A stretch of 64,000 bases of DNA from assembly GCA_947488905.1 (NCBI GenBank), contig CANLBJ010000008.1:62001-126000 (forward strand), given 5' to 3'. The stretch's first letter is position 1. Each line of letters begins with the position of its first letter. This stretch comes from Ulvibacter algarum (GTDB lineage Bacteria > Bacteroidota > Bacteroidia > Flavobacteriales > Flavobacteriaceae). A program made the position numbers and the translations under genes. Under the pieces are notes generated by a model. It saw nothing but the letters and a program-made list of their open reading frames with translations. It ran no database searches and was not told the origin of the DNA. Below, piece by piece: positions 20,482 to 31,282 of this stretch.

Positions 20482-20520
20482 AACTTCGGAAATATTAAAA
20501 ACATTAATATTTCCGAAGTT
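20482..20520. repeat. Perfect inverted repeat built from two head-to-head ATTTCCGAAG motifs
   Basis: AACTTCGGAAATATTA-aaaacat-TAATATTTCCGAAGTT, 16-bp stem, directly after carA stop codon. Confidence 0.95.
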
Positions 20521-20523
20521 ATC

Positions 20524-21633
20524 TTACTTTGAGTTTTTAATATTTGTAATGAAATCATCAAAAAGATAACTAGCATCGTTAGGTCCCGGACTAGCTTCTG
20601 GATGATACTGAACAGAAAAAACAGGCTTGCTCTTCATTCTTATTCCTGCCGCAGTATGGTCATTTAAGTGCACGTGTGTTATTTCTACATCTGCATGCGC
20701 TTCTGCTTCTTCTTTATTTATAGCAAAACCGTGATTTTGAGAAGTAATCTCTCCTTTACCAGTTATGAGATTCATTATTGGATGATTAATACCTCTATGC
20801 CCATGATGCATCTTATAGGTAGAAATACCGTTTGCCAAAGCTAAAACTTGATGCCCTAAACATATTCCAAAAAGCGGCTTACCCGTCTTTAAAATCTCTT
20901 TTGTTGTAGCAATTGCTTCTTTTAATGGTTCTGGATCTCCAGGGCCATTAGATAAGAAATATCCATCTGGCTCAAAAGATTGCATATCAGAAAAAGAAGA
21001 ATTGTATGGGAATATTTTTATATAACAATCTCTTTCGGCAAGATTACGAAGTATATTCTTTTTAATACCTATGTCTAATGCAGAGATTTTGTAGGTAGCA
21101 TTCTCATTTCCGAAGAAATACGGCTCCTTTGTTGATACTTTACTCGCAAGTTCTAGTCCATTCATATCAGGAATATCTGATAATTGAACTTTTAATGCAT
21201 CAAGGTTGTCAACTTCTGTTGTAATAACAGCATTCATGGCTCCATTATCACGTATATAATTTACAAGTGCACGAGTGTCAACATCACTAATAGCAAGTAA
21301 ATTGTTGTCTGCAAGAAAATCTTCTAGTGTACCATCACCATCAGGTCTTGATGCATTGTAACTAAAGTTACGACAAATAAGTCCTGCAATTTTAACTCCA
21401 TCAGATTCCATTTCGTCATTATGAACACCATAGTTACCTATGTGTGCATTAGTAGTCACCATTAACTGACCATAATATGAAGGATCTGTAAAGATCTCTT
21501 GATAACCAGTCATACCTGTATTAAAACAAACTTCACCAAAGGCTGAACCAGTTTTTTCTCCAACAGCTTTACCGTAAAAAGTAGTGCCATCTGCTAATAA
21601 AATTAATGCGTTTTTTCTAGCTTGATATTTCAT
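20524..21633 (-). CDS. carA: Carbamoyl-phosphate synthase small subunit
   Basis: TFYGKAVGEKTGSAFGEVCFNTGMTGYQEIFTDPSYYGQ; LFGICLGHQVLALA; FSVQYHPEASPGP. Confidence 0.97.
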   Translation of the reverse strand: MKYQARKNALILLADGTTFYGKAVGEKTGSAFGEVCFNTGMTGYQEIFTDPSYYGQLMVTTNAHIGNYGVHNDEMESDGVKIAGLICRNFSYNASRPDGDGTLEDFLADNNLLAISDVDTRALVNYIRDNGAMNAVITTEVDNLDALKVQLSDIPDMNGLELASKVSTKEPYFFGNENATYKISALDIGIKKNILRNLAERDCYIKIFPYNSSFSDMQSFEPDGYFLSNGPGDPEPLKEAIATTKEILKTGKPLFGICLGHQVLALANGISTYKMHHGHRGINHPIMNLITGKGEITSQNHGFAINKEEAEAHADVEITHVHLNDHTAAGIRMKSKPVFSVQYHPEASPGPNDASYLFDDFITNIKNSK

Positions 21634-21651
21634 GTATAATAATTAGTTATG

Positions 21652-21659
21652 CAAAAATA
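21652..21659 (-). promoter_or_regulatory. Putative -7 element TATTTTTG upstream of carA
   Basis: CAAAAATA on +, 19 bp upstream of the carA start; matches TAnnTTTG. Confidence 0.4.
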
Positions 21660-21713
21660 ATGTAATTGCTTCTTTTATAATAATTGTATTTTTAGAACTT
21701 CTTAACACTATAT

Positions 21714-21736
21714 AAAAAGGAGCCCCGAAGGGCTCT
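21714..21736 (-). terminator. Intrinsic terminator after the T9SS cargo gene
   Basis: GAGCCC-cgaa-GGGCTC with A-run at 21714-21718 (T-run on -). Confidence 0.8.
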
Positions 21737-21746
21737 ATTTTTGGTT

Positions 21747-22724
21747 TTATTTTTTTATCAGAGATTTTACTATCTCTCCTTCTTCTGTATATATCTTAAT
21801 ATGATAAACACCCGCTGTAAAAGTCGACATGTTTATTATTCTATGTGGTGTTTTTAAATTTAACAGCTCTCTCCCACTAGCATCTGTAATTACTATTGAG
21901 TTGATATTTCCAGAGTAAGAAATATGTAACTCGTCTTTTATAGGGTTAGGGTATAAAGAGATTTCAAATTTTGATTTACTTTCAAGACCTAAAATATTTT
22001 GCGTTAGACGATATACTGTATTTGCAGGAATGTCACCAACAAGTGAAGGAACTTGATCTATATCTTGTCCCGCTTCTATTATTACAATATCTGGATTAGC
22101 TGGATCATTAGTCAAAAAATATCCATCCTCAAATAAATCAGTATCTTCATTAAGTGATGGTAATAAACCAACACTTAATCCCTGTAAACCTTCATAAGAA
22201 TCTTGGGGATTTAATATAGAACTTTCTCCATACCTATATTCTAACACATTACTACCTTCATAAAACCATACTTGAAAATTGATGAAATCATTTAATGAGT
22301 CGTCTTCAAAAAAACCTACATTATTGTATTCAATCTTTGTAATTTGATTTCCAACTTCTCCTTCTGTCAAGTAAGAGATATTAGACAAAGACATAGCTCC
22401 TGTAAAATCACCTCTATCTATAATATCTTGCACTACAGGCAAAAACAAATTAAATGATTGTCCAATGAGAGACTCACTACTTGAAAAGGCTCCACCTGTG
22501 CCATCTTCAACAATATAAATAGTATCAAATGTTTCTTCACTAAGCGTGAATGAAAAACCTAGTGGAATAACATACTGGGGGTCATCCCAGATCTCACCAT
22601 CATTGAGTGATATAGATTCTTGTAAATCTTGATAATCTGCAGTAAAAGTCTCAAACTCAAAAGTAGTTTGAGCTAAAGCAGTTGATAAAAATGACAGAAA
22701 TAATAAAGTAAAGATTGTTCTCAT
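21747..22724 (-). CDS. Secreted protein with T9SS type A C-terminal sorting domain
   Basis: Signal peptide; C-terminus KFEISLYPNPIKDELHISYSGNINSIVITDASGRELLN...AGVYHIKIYTEEGEIVKSLIKK. Confidence 0.88.
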   Translation of the reverse strand: MRTIFTLLFLSFLSTALAQTTFEFETFTADYQDLQESISLNDGEIWDDPQYVIPLGFSFTLSEETFDTIYIVEDGTGGAFSSSESLIGQSFNLFLPVVQDIIDRGDFTGAMSLSNISYLTEGEVGNQITKIEYNNVGFFEDDSLNDFINFQVWFYEGSNVLEYRYGESSILNPQDSYEGLQGLSVGLLPSLNEDTDLFEDGYFLTNDPANPDIVIIEAGQDIDQVPSLVGDIPANTVYRLTQNILGLESKSKFEISLYPNPIKDELHISYSGNINSIVITDASGRELLNLKTPHRIINMSTFTAGVYHIKIYTEEGEIVKSLIKK

Positions 22725-22807
22725 AATAATTCTTGTTATATATTTTGTTCAAACTAAAGACTTTAACAAAATAGTTGTGTTGCGAAAACTATATAAATAT
22801 TCATAAA

Positions 22808-22840
22808 AAAAGGGATAAACACATAATGTTTATCCCTTTT
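22808..22840 (-). terminator. Intrinsic terminator after rplQ
   Basis: AAAAGGGATAAACA-cataa-TGTTTATCCCTTTT, 14-bp perfect stem. Confidence 0.85.
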
Positions 22841-22863
22841 ATAATTTATAAATGAACTTTCAT

Positions 22864-23337
22864 TTATTCTTCTTCTTTACTTGTAGGTGCTGGAGCAACA
22901 ACTGGTTTTGAAGCAGAACCTCCACGACGGCTACGACGTGTAGTTTTCGTTTTCTTAGTTTTACCTGGGTTGTATACTTCATTATAATCAACTAGTTCGA
23001 TCATCGCCATATCAGCGTTATCTCCTAAACGATTACCTAACTTAATAATACGTGTATATCCACCTGGACGATCACCTATTTTTACTGCTACATCTCTAAA
23101 AAGTTCAGTAACAATATCCTTTTGGCGTAAACGTGCCATAACAATACGACGATTGTGCGTAGTATCTTCTTTAGACTTAGTTATCAATGGCTCTACAAAA
23201 GATTTAAGTGCTTTTGCCTTAGCAACAGTAGTATTAATTCTTTTGTGCTCGATAAGTGAACAAGCCATATTGGCTAACATTGACTTTCTGTGAGCTGTTT
23301 TTCTACCTAAGTGGTTTACTTTTTTTCCGTGTCTCAT
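22864..23337 (-). CDS. rplQ: 50S ribosomal protein L17
   Basis: [34 protein letters not shown]. Confidence 0.97.
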   Translation of the reverse strand: MRHGKKVNHLGRKTAHRKSMLANMACSLIEHKRINTTVAKAKALKSFVEPLITKSKEDTTHNRRIVMARLRQKDIVTELFRDVAVKIGDRPGGYTRIIKLGNRLGDNADMAMIELVDYNEVYNPGKTKKTKTTRRSRRGGSASKPVVAPAPTSKEEE

Positions 23338-23412
23338 GACATTTGATTTATCATCTTGCTACCAAATTCGTATTAGCGAAGAGCAAAATATGATTATTAA
23401 TTATTAATTTTA

Positions 23413-24405
23413 CTAGTCTTTATCTAGTTTATATTTTGAAAGATCCATACCAAAGTTTAGTCCTTTAACATTTACCAATTCTTCTAATTCAGTAAGAGAT
23501 TTTTTTCCAAAATTTCTAAACTTCATTAAATCGTTCTTGTTAAAAGAAACTAAATCTCCTAATGTATCAACTTCTGCAGCTTTAAGACAATTAAGAGCAC
23601 GAACAGATAAGTCCATATCTACTAATTTAGTCTTAAGCAACTGACGCATATGTAATGATTCTTCATCATAAGTTTCAGTTTGAGCTATCTCATCAGCCTC
23701 AAGGGTGATACGCTCGTCACTAAATAACATAAAGTGATGAATCAAAGTTTTTGCTGCTTCAGTCAAAGCATCTTTAGGATTGATTGAACCATCCGTTTGA
23801 ATTTCGAAAACTAATTTTTCGTAATCTGTTTTCTGCTCAACACGGAAATTTTCAATACTGTATTTTACGTTTTTAATAGGCGTAAAGATAGAATCTGTAA
23901 AGATTGTACCAAGAGGAGCGTTCGCTTTCTTGTTTTCTTCTGCAGGAACATACCCTCTACCCTTCTCAATTGTAATCTCCATATTTAGACTCACTTTAGA
24001 ATCTAAGTTACAAATCACTAAGTCTGGATTAAGAACTTGAAAACCAGAAATAAATTTCTGAAAATCACCAGCTACAATTTTATCGTTACCCGAAAGAGCA
24101 ATTGTTACTGTTTCATTATCTATCTCGTCTATTTGTCTTTTAAAACGTAGCTGCTTTAAGTTTAAGATGATTTCTGTTACATCTTCAACAACACCAGCGA
24201 TAGTTGAGAACTCGTGATCAACTCCTTCTACACGTAGAGAAGTAATTGCAAAACCTTCAAGAGAAGAAAGTAACACTCTTCTAAGTGCGTTACCAACAGT
24301 TAACCCATAACCTGGTTCTAAGGGACGAAATTCGAATTTCCCCTCAAAATCATTTGAGTTAATCATTATTACTTTATCAGGTTTTTGAAAATTAAATACT
24401 GCCAT
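23413..24405 (-). CDS. rpoA: RNA polymerase alpha subunit
   Basis: [28 protein letters not shown]; alpha-[39 protein letters not shown]. Confidence 0.98.
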   Translation of the reverse strand: MAVFNFQKPDKVIMINSNDFEGKFEFRPLEPGYGLTVGNALRRVLLSSLEGFAITSLRVEGVDHEFSTIAGVVEDVTEIILNLKQLRFKRQIDEIDNETVTIALSGNDKIVAGDFQKFISGFQVLNPDLVICNLDSKVSLNMEITIEKGRGYVPAEENKKANAPLGTIFTDSIFTPIKNVKYSIENFRVEQKTDYEKLVFEIQTDGSINPKDALTEAAKTLIHHFMLFSDERITLEADEIAQTETYDEESLHMRQLLKTKLVDMDLSVRALNCLKAAEVDTLGDLVSFNKNDLMKFRNFGKKSLTELEELVNVKGLNFGMDLSKYKLDKD

Positions 24406-24499
24406 TTTTTTTCTTCGTTTTAATTGTTATTTAGTTGCGCGATTTAAAAGTTTGAAGAACACTGTAAATCCTTTGGCTAAATACCAATGTGATTATTTA

Positions 24500-25105
24500 T
24501 TATTTAGAATATAATTCGACAATAAACTGCTCGTTTATGTTTTCTGGAATCTGTAAACGCTGAGGGATGGCAACAAAAGTACCTTCTTTCTTCTCAGTGT
24601 TCCATGTAATCCACTCATAAACATTGCTAGAGTTTGCCAAAGAATTTTGAATAGCTTCAAGAGATTTAGATTTCTCTCTAACTGCAACTACATCACCTGC
24701 TTTTAATTGGTAAGATGGGATGTTTACTTTTTCTCCATTCACAGTAATGTGACGGTGAGAAACTAATTGTCTTGCTGCTGGACGGCTAGAAGCGATACCC
24801 ATACGGTAAACTACATTATCTAGTCTTGATTCACAAAGTTGTAACAACACTTGACCTGTAATTCCAGGGGCAGCTGTAGACTTTTTGAATAAGTTTCTAA
24901 ATTGCTTTTCAAGTATACCATAAGTATACTTTGCCTTTTGCTTTTCAGCTAGTTGAATTGCGTATTCAGATTTTTTTCCACGACGACGGTTATTACCGTG
25001 TTGTCCTGGAGGGTAATTTCTTTTTTCGAAGGATTTGTCTTCTCCGAAGATCGCTTCACCGAATTTACGGGCGATTTTAGTTTTTGGACCAGTATATCTT
25101 GCCAT
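24500..25105 (-). CDS. rpsD: 30S ribosomal protein S4
   Basis: [22 protein letters not shown]4 domain [32 protein letters not shown]. Confidence 0.98.
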   Translation of the reverse strand: MARYTGPKTKIARKFGEAIFGEDKSFEKRNYPPGQHGNNRRRGKKSEYAIQLAEKQKAKYTYGILEKQFRNLFKKSTAAPGITGQVLLQLCESRLDNVVYRMGIASSRPAARQLVSHRHITVNGEKVNIPSYQLKAGDVVAVREKSKSLEAIQNSLANSSNVYEWITWNTEKKEGTFVAIPQRLQIPENINEQFIVELYSK

Positions 25106-25198
25106 TTCTAATTGTTTGTGAGCGGTAAACTAAATTAAGGTCTTACGTTAATCCTCTAGTTTAAGAACGTCTCGATTGATATTTATTAATTACTAGTA

Positions 25199-25218
25199 AA
25201 GATGCCCGAGGGCATCTT
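25199..25218 (-). promoter_or_regulatory. Hairpin in the leader upstream of rpsD
   Basis: AAGATGCC-CGAG-GGCATCTT, 8-bp stem. Confidence 0.5.
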
Positions 25219-25242
25219 ATATATTTTCTCTATTAGAGCCCG

Positions 25243-25250
25243 CAAAGGTA
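25243..25250 (-). promoter_or_regulatory. Putative internal -7 element TACCTTTG between rpsK and rpsD
   Basis: CAAAGGTA on + = TACCTTTG on -, matches TAnnTTTG; no clear -33 TTG. Confidence 0.4.
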
Positions 25251-25266
25251 CTAATAAAAAATAGAA

Positions 25267-25290
25267 ATGATTCGCCCGAAGGCGAATCAT
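25267..25290 (-). terminator. UUCG-capped hairpin downstream of rpsK
   Basis: ATGATTCGCC-TTCG-GGCGAATCAT on the minus strand, followed by TTTCTATTTTTTATT. Confidence 0.65.
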
Positions 25291-25299
25291 ATATTTTAC

Positions 25300-25698
25300 T
25301 TAAACTCTACGTCTTTTTGCTGGACGACATCCGTTATGTGGCATAGGAGTAACATCGATAATCTCTGTTACTTCAATTCCCATATTATGGATAGCACGTA
25401 TAGCAGATTCTCTACCATTACCTGGTCCTTTAACGTATACTTTACATTTACGCATACCTGCTTCGTGTGCTACTTTTGCACAGTCTTCAGACGCTAATTG
25501 CGCAGCATAAGGAGTATTTTTCTTTGATCCTCTGAAGCCCATTTTACCGGCAGATGACCAAGAGATCACATCTCCTGCTTTATTAGTCAACGAAACAATA
25601 ATATTATTGAATGACGCTGTTATGTGCGCTGCACCTACAGACTCCACATTAACTTTACGTTTTTTTGTGCTTTTAGCTTTTGGATTTGCCTTTGCCAT
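25300..25698 (-). CDS. rpsK: 30S ribosomal protein S11
   Basis: [44 protein letters not shown]. Confidence 0.98.
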   Translation of the reverse strand: MAKANPKAKSTKKRKVNVESVGAAHITASFNNIIVSLTNKAGDVISWSSAGKMGFRGSKKNTPYAAQLASEDCAKVAHEAGMRKCKVYVKGPGNGRESAIRAIHNMGIEVTEIIDVTPMPHNGCRPAKRRRV

Positions 25699-25707
25699 AT
25701 CTAATTA

Positions 25708-26082
25708 TTATTTAGTTGCCTTTTTCTTGTTAGCAACAGTTTTACGTTTTCCTTTTCTTGTTCTAGAGTTATTCTTAGTACGTTGTCCTCTAAGAGGAAG
25801 ACCTACTCTGTGACGAATACCTCTGTAACATCCTATGTCCATTAAACGTTTAATGTTTAATTGAACTTCGCTACGTAGTTCACCTTCAATTTTGAAAGAC
25901 CCAACTGCATCACGAATAGCACCGATTTCATCATCGTTCCATTCATTTACTTTTTTGTCTTCGCTAACTCCAGCTTTTTCCAATATATCTTTAGCACGGC
26001 TTCTACCGATTCCAAAAATATACGTTAACGCGATTACACCCCTTTTTTGTTTTGGGATATCAACACCTGCGATTCTTGCCAT
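25708..26082 (-). CDS. rpsM: 30S ribosomal protein S13
   Basis: [48 protein letters not shown]. Confidence 0.98.
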   Translation of the reverse strand: MARIAGVDIPKQKRGVIALTYIFGIGRSRAKDILEKAGVSEDKKVNEWNDDEIGAIRDAVGSFKIEGELRSEVQLNIKRLMDIGCYRGIRHRVGLPLRGQRTKNNSRTRKGKRKTVANKKKATK

Positions 26083-26085
26083 AAC

Positions 26086-26202
26086 TTATCCTTGTCTTTG
26101 TTTGAACCTAGGGTTCTTTTTGTTAATTACATATAATCTGCCCTTTCTGCGTACAATCTTGCAGTCGACACTTCTTTTTTTAACTGATGCTCTAACTTTC
26201 AT
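26086..26202 (-). CDS. rpmJ: 50S ribosomal protein L36 (not in ORF track)
   Basis: Translated by hand: [38 protein letters not shown]. Confidence 0.95.
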   Translation of the reverse strand: MKVRASVKKRSVDCKIVRRKGRLYVINKKNPRFKQRQG

Positions 26203-26203
26203 T

Positions 26204-26419
26204 TTAGTATCTGTATGTTATGCGAGCCTTAGTTAAATCGTAAGGACTCATTTCTAATTTTACTTTATCTCCTGGTAATAATTTTATATAGTGCATTCTC
26301 ATTTTTCCTGAGATATGCGCCGTAACTATGTGACCGTTTTCTAACTCAACTCGAAACATTGCATTAGATAATGCTTCTACTATGCTTCCGTCTTGTTCTA
26401 TTGCGGGTTGTTTTGCCAT
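26204..26419 (-). CDS. infA: Translation initiation factor IF-1
   Basis: [67 protein letters not shown]. Confidence 0.98.
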   Translation of the reverse strand: MAKQPAIEQDGSIVEALSNAMFRVELENGHIVTAHISGKMRMHYIKLLPGDKVKLEMSPYDLTKARITYRY

Positions 26420-26497
26420 TCTGAAATTTTAATTTAATTGTTAATCTGTTATTGCGATTTGCAATAGTCATACCAACATTTCAAATATAGTTATTAG

Positions 26498-27838
26498 TTA
26501 CGCTACTGCTTTTCTGTTCTTTCCACTTTTCATTAATCCATCATAATGACGATTTAATAAATAAGAGTTAATCTGTTGCATAGTATCTATAGCGACACCC
26601 ACCATAATTAAAAGTGAAGTACCTCCATAAAACAATGCCCAACCTTGTTGTATCCCCATAAGTTTTACAACTATCGCTGGAAATATAGCTAAAAATGCTA
26701 AGAATATAGATCCCGGTAAAGTGATTTGAGACATAATTCTATCTAAAAGTTCAGCTGTGTCTGTTCCCGGTTTAATACCCGGAATAAAACCACCACTACG
26801 CTTAAGATCATCTGCCATCTTATTAGTAGGTACCGTAATTGCTGTATAAAAATATGTAAATACAATAATCAATATTGCAAAGGTAACATTATACCACAAT
26901 CCAAAGATATCACTATAAGTAGCTTGTATTGACGTTGCCCATTCAGACTCTGACATACTCGCTACCGCAGAAGGAACAAACATAATTGCCTGTGCAAAGA
27001 TAATAGGCATTACTCCAGAAGCATTAAGCTTTAGAGGAATAAATTGTCTTGCACCAAATATATTACGTTCATACTCACCTGTAGCAGTTCTTCTTGCATA
27101 TTGCACTGGTATTTTTCGTACTGCTAACACCAATAACACACAAGCGAGAATTATCACAAACCATATAACCAATTCTATAAGAATCATGATCATACCACCG
27201 TTAGATTCAAATACTCTAGAAGCAAATTCTTGAACAAATGATTGAGGTAAAGTTGCAATAATACCAACCATAATTAATATAGATATACCATTACCAATAC
27301 CTTTATCAGTGATTTTCTCTCCTAACCACATAGCAAAAATAGTACCGGTCACAAGGATCAACGTAGAAGTTACCATAAACCATAATGGTTTACCTAATAT
27401 AAAAGCTTCAGGTGGAACTCCTAACGCCTCAAGACCTAAAAGGTAACTCGGCGCTTGGATTAAACAAATACCTATGGTTAACCATCGCGTAATTTGATTA
27501 ATTTTTTTTCGTCCACTCTCACCTTCTTTTTGTAATTTCTGAAGATAAGGAACTGCAATCTGCATTAACTGCACTACAATTGAAGCAGAAATGTATGGCA
27601 TAATACCCAATGCGAAAACAGAAGCATTTGCAAATGCACCTCCTGTAAAAGCATTTAATAATCCTCCTAGTCCTCCATCAAAGTTACCAGCAAAACCACC
27701 TAATTTTGACGCATCAATACCTGGAAGGGTTACTTGCGCACCAAAACGATACACTAATAAAAGACCAAGCGTTAGGATAATACGGTTTCGTAATTCCTCT
27801 ATTTTCCAAACGTTTTTTATGTTTTCAATAAATTTCAT
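26498..27838 (-). CDS. secY: Preprotein translocase subunit SecY
   Basis: 10-TM pattern; FALGIMPYISASIVVQLM; KSGGFIPGIKPGTDTAELLDRI. Confidence 0.98.
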   Translation of the reverse strand: MKFIENIKNVWKIEELRNRIILTLGLLLVYRFGAQVTLPGIDASKLGGFAGNFDGGLGGLLNAFTGGAFANASVFALGIMPYISASIVVQLMQIAVPYLQKLQKEGESGRKKINQITRWLTIGICLIQAPSYLLGLEALGVPPEAFILGKPLWFMVTSTLILVTGTIFAMWLGEKITDKGIGNGISILIMVGIIATLPQSFVQEFASRVFESNGGMIMILIELVIWFVIILACVLLVLAVRKIPVQYARRTATGEYERNIFGARQFIPLKLNASGVMPIIFAQAIMFVPSAVASMSESEWATSIQATYSDIFGLWYNVTFAILIIVFTYFYTAITVPTNKMADDLKRSGGFIPGIKPGTDTAELLDRIMSQITLPGSIFLAFLAIFPAIVVKLMGIQQGWALFYGGTSLLIMVGVAIDTMQQINSYLLNRHYDGLMKSGKNRKAVA

Positions 27839-27851
27839 TGGTCTATTTTGA

Positions 27852-28304
27852 TTATAAGGTTACTACTTCACCACCTGCAGCTTCAATAGCTTTCTTAGCT
27901 GTAGCAGTAAATTTGTGAGCGGTTACAGTTAGTTTTGATTTCAACTCACCTCTTCCCAACACCTTAACCATTTCATTTTTTCCAGCAAGACCCATTTCAA
28001 CTAAAGTGTTGAAATCAACAGTATCTTTGATCTTCTTATCATCAATAAGCTGTTGAAGAGTGTCTAGATTGATTCCCTGATATTCCTTACGGTTAATATT
28101 AGTAAAACCAAACTTAGGCACACGTCTTTGAAGTGGCATCTGTCCACCTTCAAATCCTAATTTCTTAGAATAACCTGAACGAGACTTTTGTCCGTTATGA
28201 CCACGTCCCGCAGTTCCTGCTTTACCAGAACCTTGTCCACGACCTATGCGCTTCCCTTGCGTTTTAACTGCACCTTTAGCAGGTCTTAAGTTATGTAATT
28301 CCAT
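27852..28304 (-). CDS. rplO: 50S ribosomal protein L15
   Basis: KRIGRGQGSGKAGTAGRGHNGQKSRSGYSKKLGFEGGQMPLQRRVPKFGF. Confidence 0.98.
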   Translation of the reverse strand: MELHNLRPAKGAVKTQGKRIGRGQGSGKAGTAGRGHNGQKSRSGYSKKLGFEGGQMPLQRRVPKFGFTNINRKEYQGINLDTLQQLIDDKKIKDTVDFNTLVEMGLAGKNEMVKVLGRGELKSKLTVTAHKFTATAKKAIEAAGGEVVTL

Positions 28305-28314
28305 GTTTAATATC

Positions 28315-28494
28315 TTATTTAGTTTCAGAAGAAACTAAGTGTGAAACTTTATTTATCATCCCAAGAATACTAGGTGTATCCTCGTGCTCTACCGTTTGTC
28401 CTATTTTCTTAAGACCTAACGCTTCAAGAGTTCTCTTTTGGGTAAGTGTGCGGTTTATTGCACTTTTTACCTTTGTTACTTTAATCTTTGCCAT
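28315..28494 (-). CDS. rpmD: 50S ribosomal protein L30 (not in ORF track)
   Basis: Translated by hand: [59 protein letters not shown]. Confidence 0.95.
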   Translation of the reverse strand: MAKIKVTKVKSAINRTLTQKRTLEALGLKKIGQTVEHEDTPSILGMINKVSHLVSSETK

Positions 28495-28532
28495 ATTAAT
28501 TGTCCACCTAGGCGGATAGTTTTAATTGGTTA

Positions 28533-29057
28533 TTATCCTTTGTATAATTTCTCTAAAGAAATACCTCTTTGTTTCGCAACAGTATGAGCACTTCTCATTT
28601 GCAATAAAGCATCAAAAGTAGCCTTCACCACGTTATGTGGGTTAGAAGATCCTTGAGACTTAGACAATACATCATGTATACCTACTGCTTCAAGTACTGC
28701 ACGTACAGCTCCACCAGCGATAACTCCTGTACCAGGCGCTGCCGGTAAAAGATTTACTCTTGCTCCACCATACTTACCTTTTTGCTCGTGAGGTAAAGTT
28801 GCTTTGTTTAATGGAATACGCACTAAATTCTTTTTTGCATCTTCAATTGCTTTTGCGATTGCACTAGCAACATCTTTAGACTTTCCAAGACCTTGTCCTA
28901 CTACTCCATTTTCATCACCAACAACAACAATTGCAGAAAAACCGAAAGCTCTACCACCCTTTGTTACTTTAGTTACACGTTGTACACCTACCAAACGATC
29001 TTTTAAATCAAGTCCACCTGGCTTTACTAATTCTACGTTTTTATAATCTTGATACAT
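28533..29057 (-). CDS. rpsE: 30S ribosomal protein S5
   Basis: [44 protein letters not shown]. Confidence 0.98.
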   Translation of the reverse strand: MYQDYKNVELVKPGGLDLKDRLVGVQRVTKVTKGGRAFGFSAIVVVGDENGVVGQGLGKSKDVASAIAKAIEDAKKNLVRIPLNKATLPHEQKGKYGGARVNLLPAAPGTGVIAGGAVRAVLEAVGIHDVLSKSQGSSNPHNVVKATFDALLQMRSAHTVAKQRGISLEKLYKG

Positions 29058-29062
29058 ACTAC

Positions 29063-29416
29063 TTAGAATTTTAGGCCACCTTCACGCGCACCTTCTGCTA
29101 ATGATTTTACTCTTCCGTGATATAGGTAACCTCCTCTGTCAAAAGAGACAGTTTCAACTCCAGCTTTAATTGCTTTTACAGCAACCGCTTTACCTACTAT
29201 TTTCGCAATCTCAACCTTGTTACCAGTTGCTTTTACATCCTTGTCTCTTGAAGACGCTGCAGTAATTGTTTTACCATTTACATCGTCTATCAATTGAGCA
29301 TAAATTTCTTTATTACTTCTGAAAACTGCCAAACGTGGGCGTTGCGCTGTTCCTGAAACCGTTTTACGAATTCTGAAACGTAGTCGCTGTCTTCTATCTG
29401 TTTTTGATAATGCCAT
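29063..29416 (-). CDS. rplR: 50S ribosomal protein L18
   Basis: [26 protein letters not shown]...[26 protein letters not shown]. Confidence 0.98.
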   Translation of the reverse strand: MALSKTDRRQRLRFRIRKTVSGTAQRPRLAVFRSNKEIYAQLIDDVNGKTITAASSRDKDVKATGNKVEIAKIVGKAVAVKAIKAGVETVSFDRGGYLYHGRVKSLAEGAREGGLKF

Positions 29417-29427
29417 AACGCTATTGT

Positions 29428-29970
29428 TTATGCAGATTTACCTGCTTTTCTTCTTAATACTTCACCTACAAATTTAACACCTTTTCCTTTATAAGGCTCT
29501 GGCGGACGGAAACCACGAATTTTCGCAGCTACTTGTCCAACAAGTTGTTTATCATGTGATGATAATTTTATAATTGGATTCTTTCCTTTATCAGAAACAG
29601 TTTCCACTTTAACTTCTTTAGCTATCTCTAAAACTATATTGTGAGAAAAACCTAAAGCCAAATCTAAACGTTGACCTTGATTACTCGCTCTATAACCTAC
29701 ACCTACAAGCTCTAAAGACTTCGTAAAGCCTTCCGAAACTCCTTCGCACATATTGTTAACTAAAGCTCTATATAATCCGTGCTTAGCTCTGTGATCTTTA
29801 TGATCTGATGAGCGTTCTACTATCACTTCGTTACCCTCAACCTTTACAGTAACATCACTGTACTCTTGAGTTAACTCTCCTAATTTTCCCTTTACAGTTA
29901 TTACGTTGTCTTTTACATCAACTGTAACTCCTGCTGGAATCGATACTGGGTTTTTACCTATTCTTGACAT
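29428..29970 (-). CDS. rplF: 50S ribosomal protein L6
   Basis: [46 protein letters not shown]. Confidence 0.98.
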   Translation of the reverse strand: MSRIGKNPVSIPAGVTVDVKDNVITVKGKLGELTQEYSDVTVKVEGNEVIVERSSDHKDHRAKHGLYRALVNNMCEGVSEGFTKSLELVGVGYRASNQGQRLDLALGFSHNIVLEIAKEVKVETVSDKGKNPIIKLSSHDKQLVGQVAAKIRGFRPPEPYKGKGVKFVGEVLRRKAGKSA

Positions 29971-29988
29971 TTCTTCTTGTCTTTAATA

Positions 29989-30387
29989 TTAGTATACGTA
30001 ACATAATACTTCACCACCTACGTTTTGAGCTGAAGCTTGTTTTGCTGTCATTACTCCCGCAGAAGTAGAAACAATTGCAATTCCAAGTCCATTCAAGATA
30101 CGTGGCATCTCTCCTGCACCTGCATATTTACGTAAACCAGGTGTACTTATTCTCTGTATCTTTTTAATTACAGGGTCTTTGCTCAATTTATCATACTTAA
30201 GTGCAATTTTGATAGATCCTTGAGGACCATTATCATCAAATTTGTAGCTCAAGATAAAACCTTGATCAAATAAAATTTTTGTAATCTCTTTTTTGAGATT
30301 AGAAGCTGGAATTTCCACTACTCTGTGGCCAGCGTGTACTGCATTTCTAACTCTCGTTAGATAATCTGCGATAGTATCTGTATTCAT
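29989..30387 (-). CDS. rpsH: 30S ribosomal protein S8
   Basis: DTIADYLTRVRNAVHAGH; IAIVSTSAGVMTAKQASAQNVGGEVLCYVY. Confidence 0.98.
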   Translation of the reverse strand: MNTDTIADYLTRVRNAVHAGHRVVEIPASNLKKEITKILFDQGFILSYKFDDNGPQGSIKIALKYDKLSKDPVIKKIQRISTPGLRKYAGAGEMPRILNGLGIAIVSTSAGVMTAKQASAQNVGGEVLCYVY

Positions 30388-30455
30388 AATTTAATTTTGC
30401 GGTTATGGTTTTCACTTAAAATTTATGAAGTAAACCTATAACCAATTAATAGTAT

Positions 30456-30725
30456 TTACCAAGATGCTTTTCTAACACCTGGTATTAAGCCCTGGTTTGC
30501 CATCTCACGAAATGTAACACGTGAAATACCAAATGTTCTCATATAACCTTTAGGTCTTCCTGTTAATTTACAACGGTTGTGTAAACGAACTGGAGAAGCA
30601 TCTTTAGGCAACTTTTGTAAACCCTCCCAATCGCCAGCTTCTTTTAAAGCCTTACGTTTAGCAGCATACTTAAGTACCATTGCTTGTCTTTTCACCTCAC
30701 GGGCTTTCATTGATTCTTTAGCCAT
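30456..30725 (-). CDS. rpsN: 30S ribosomal protein S14
   Basis: [43 protein letters not shown]. Confidence 0.98.
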   Translation of the reverse strand: MAKESMKAREVKRQAMVLKYAAKRKALKEAGDWEGLQKLPKDASPVRLHNRCKLTGRPKGYMRTFGISRVTFREMANQGLIPGVRKASW

Positions 30726-30728
30726 ATC

Positions 30729-31280
30729 TTAATTTTTTTGAAAAGGTAAACCAAGCTCTCCCAATAAAGATCTTGCCTCTTTATCTGTATCTGCTGTTGT
30801 CACAAAAGTGATGTTTAATCCTTCTATTTTCTTTACTTTATCAATATCAATTTCTGGAAAGATAATCTGCTCAACTACCCCTAAAGAATAGTTACCTCTA
30901 CCATCAAAACCTGTTGCTTTAATACCATTAAAGTCACGTACTCGTGGCAATGAAGATGTGATTAATCTATCTAAAAACTCATACATACGCTCTCCACGTA
31001 ATGTAACTCTCGCACCGATCGGCATACCTTTACGTAATTTAAAGGTAGCAACATCTTTCTTAGAAATTGTTGCAACTGCATGTTGTCCAGTTATATTAGA
31101 AATTTCTTCTACTGCGTAGTCGATTAATTTCTTATCTGAAACAGCAGCACCTACTCCACGAGATACTACGATACGTTCTAATTTAGGAACTTGCATTACA
31201 TTTTTGTAACCAAATTCTTCTGTAAGTGCAGACATTACTCTACTCTTATATTCTTCCTTAAGTCTAGGTATATATGCCAT
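30729..31280 (-). CDS. rplE: 50S ribosomal protein L5
   Basis: [42 protein letters not shown]. Confidence 0.98.
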   Translation of the reverse strand: MAYIPRLKEEYKSRVMSALTEEFGYKNVMQVPKLERIVVSRGVGAAVSDKKLIDYAVEEISNITGQHAVATISKKDVATFKLRKGMPIGARVTLRGERMYEFLDRLITSSLPRVRDFNGIKATGFDGRGNYSLGVVEQIIFPEIDIDKVKKIEGLNITFVTTADTDKEARSLLGELGLPFQKN

Positions 31281-31282
31281 AA

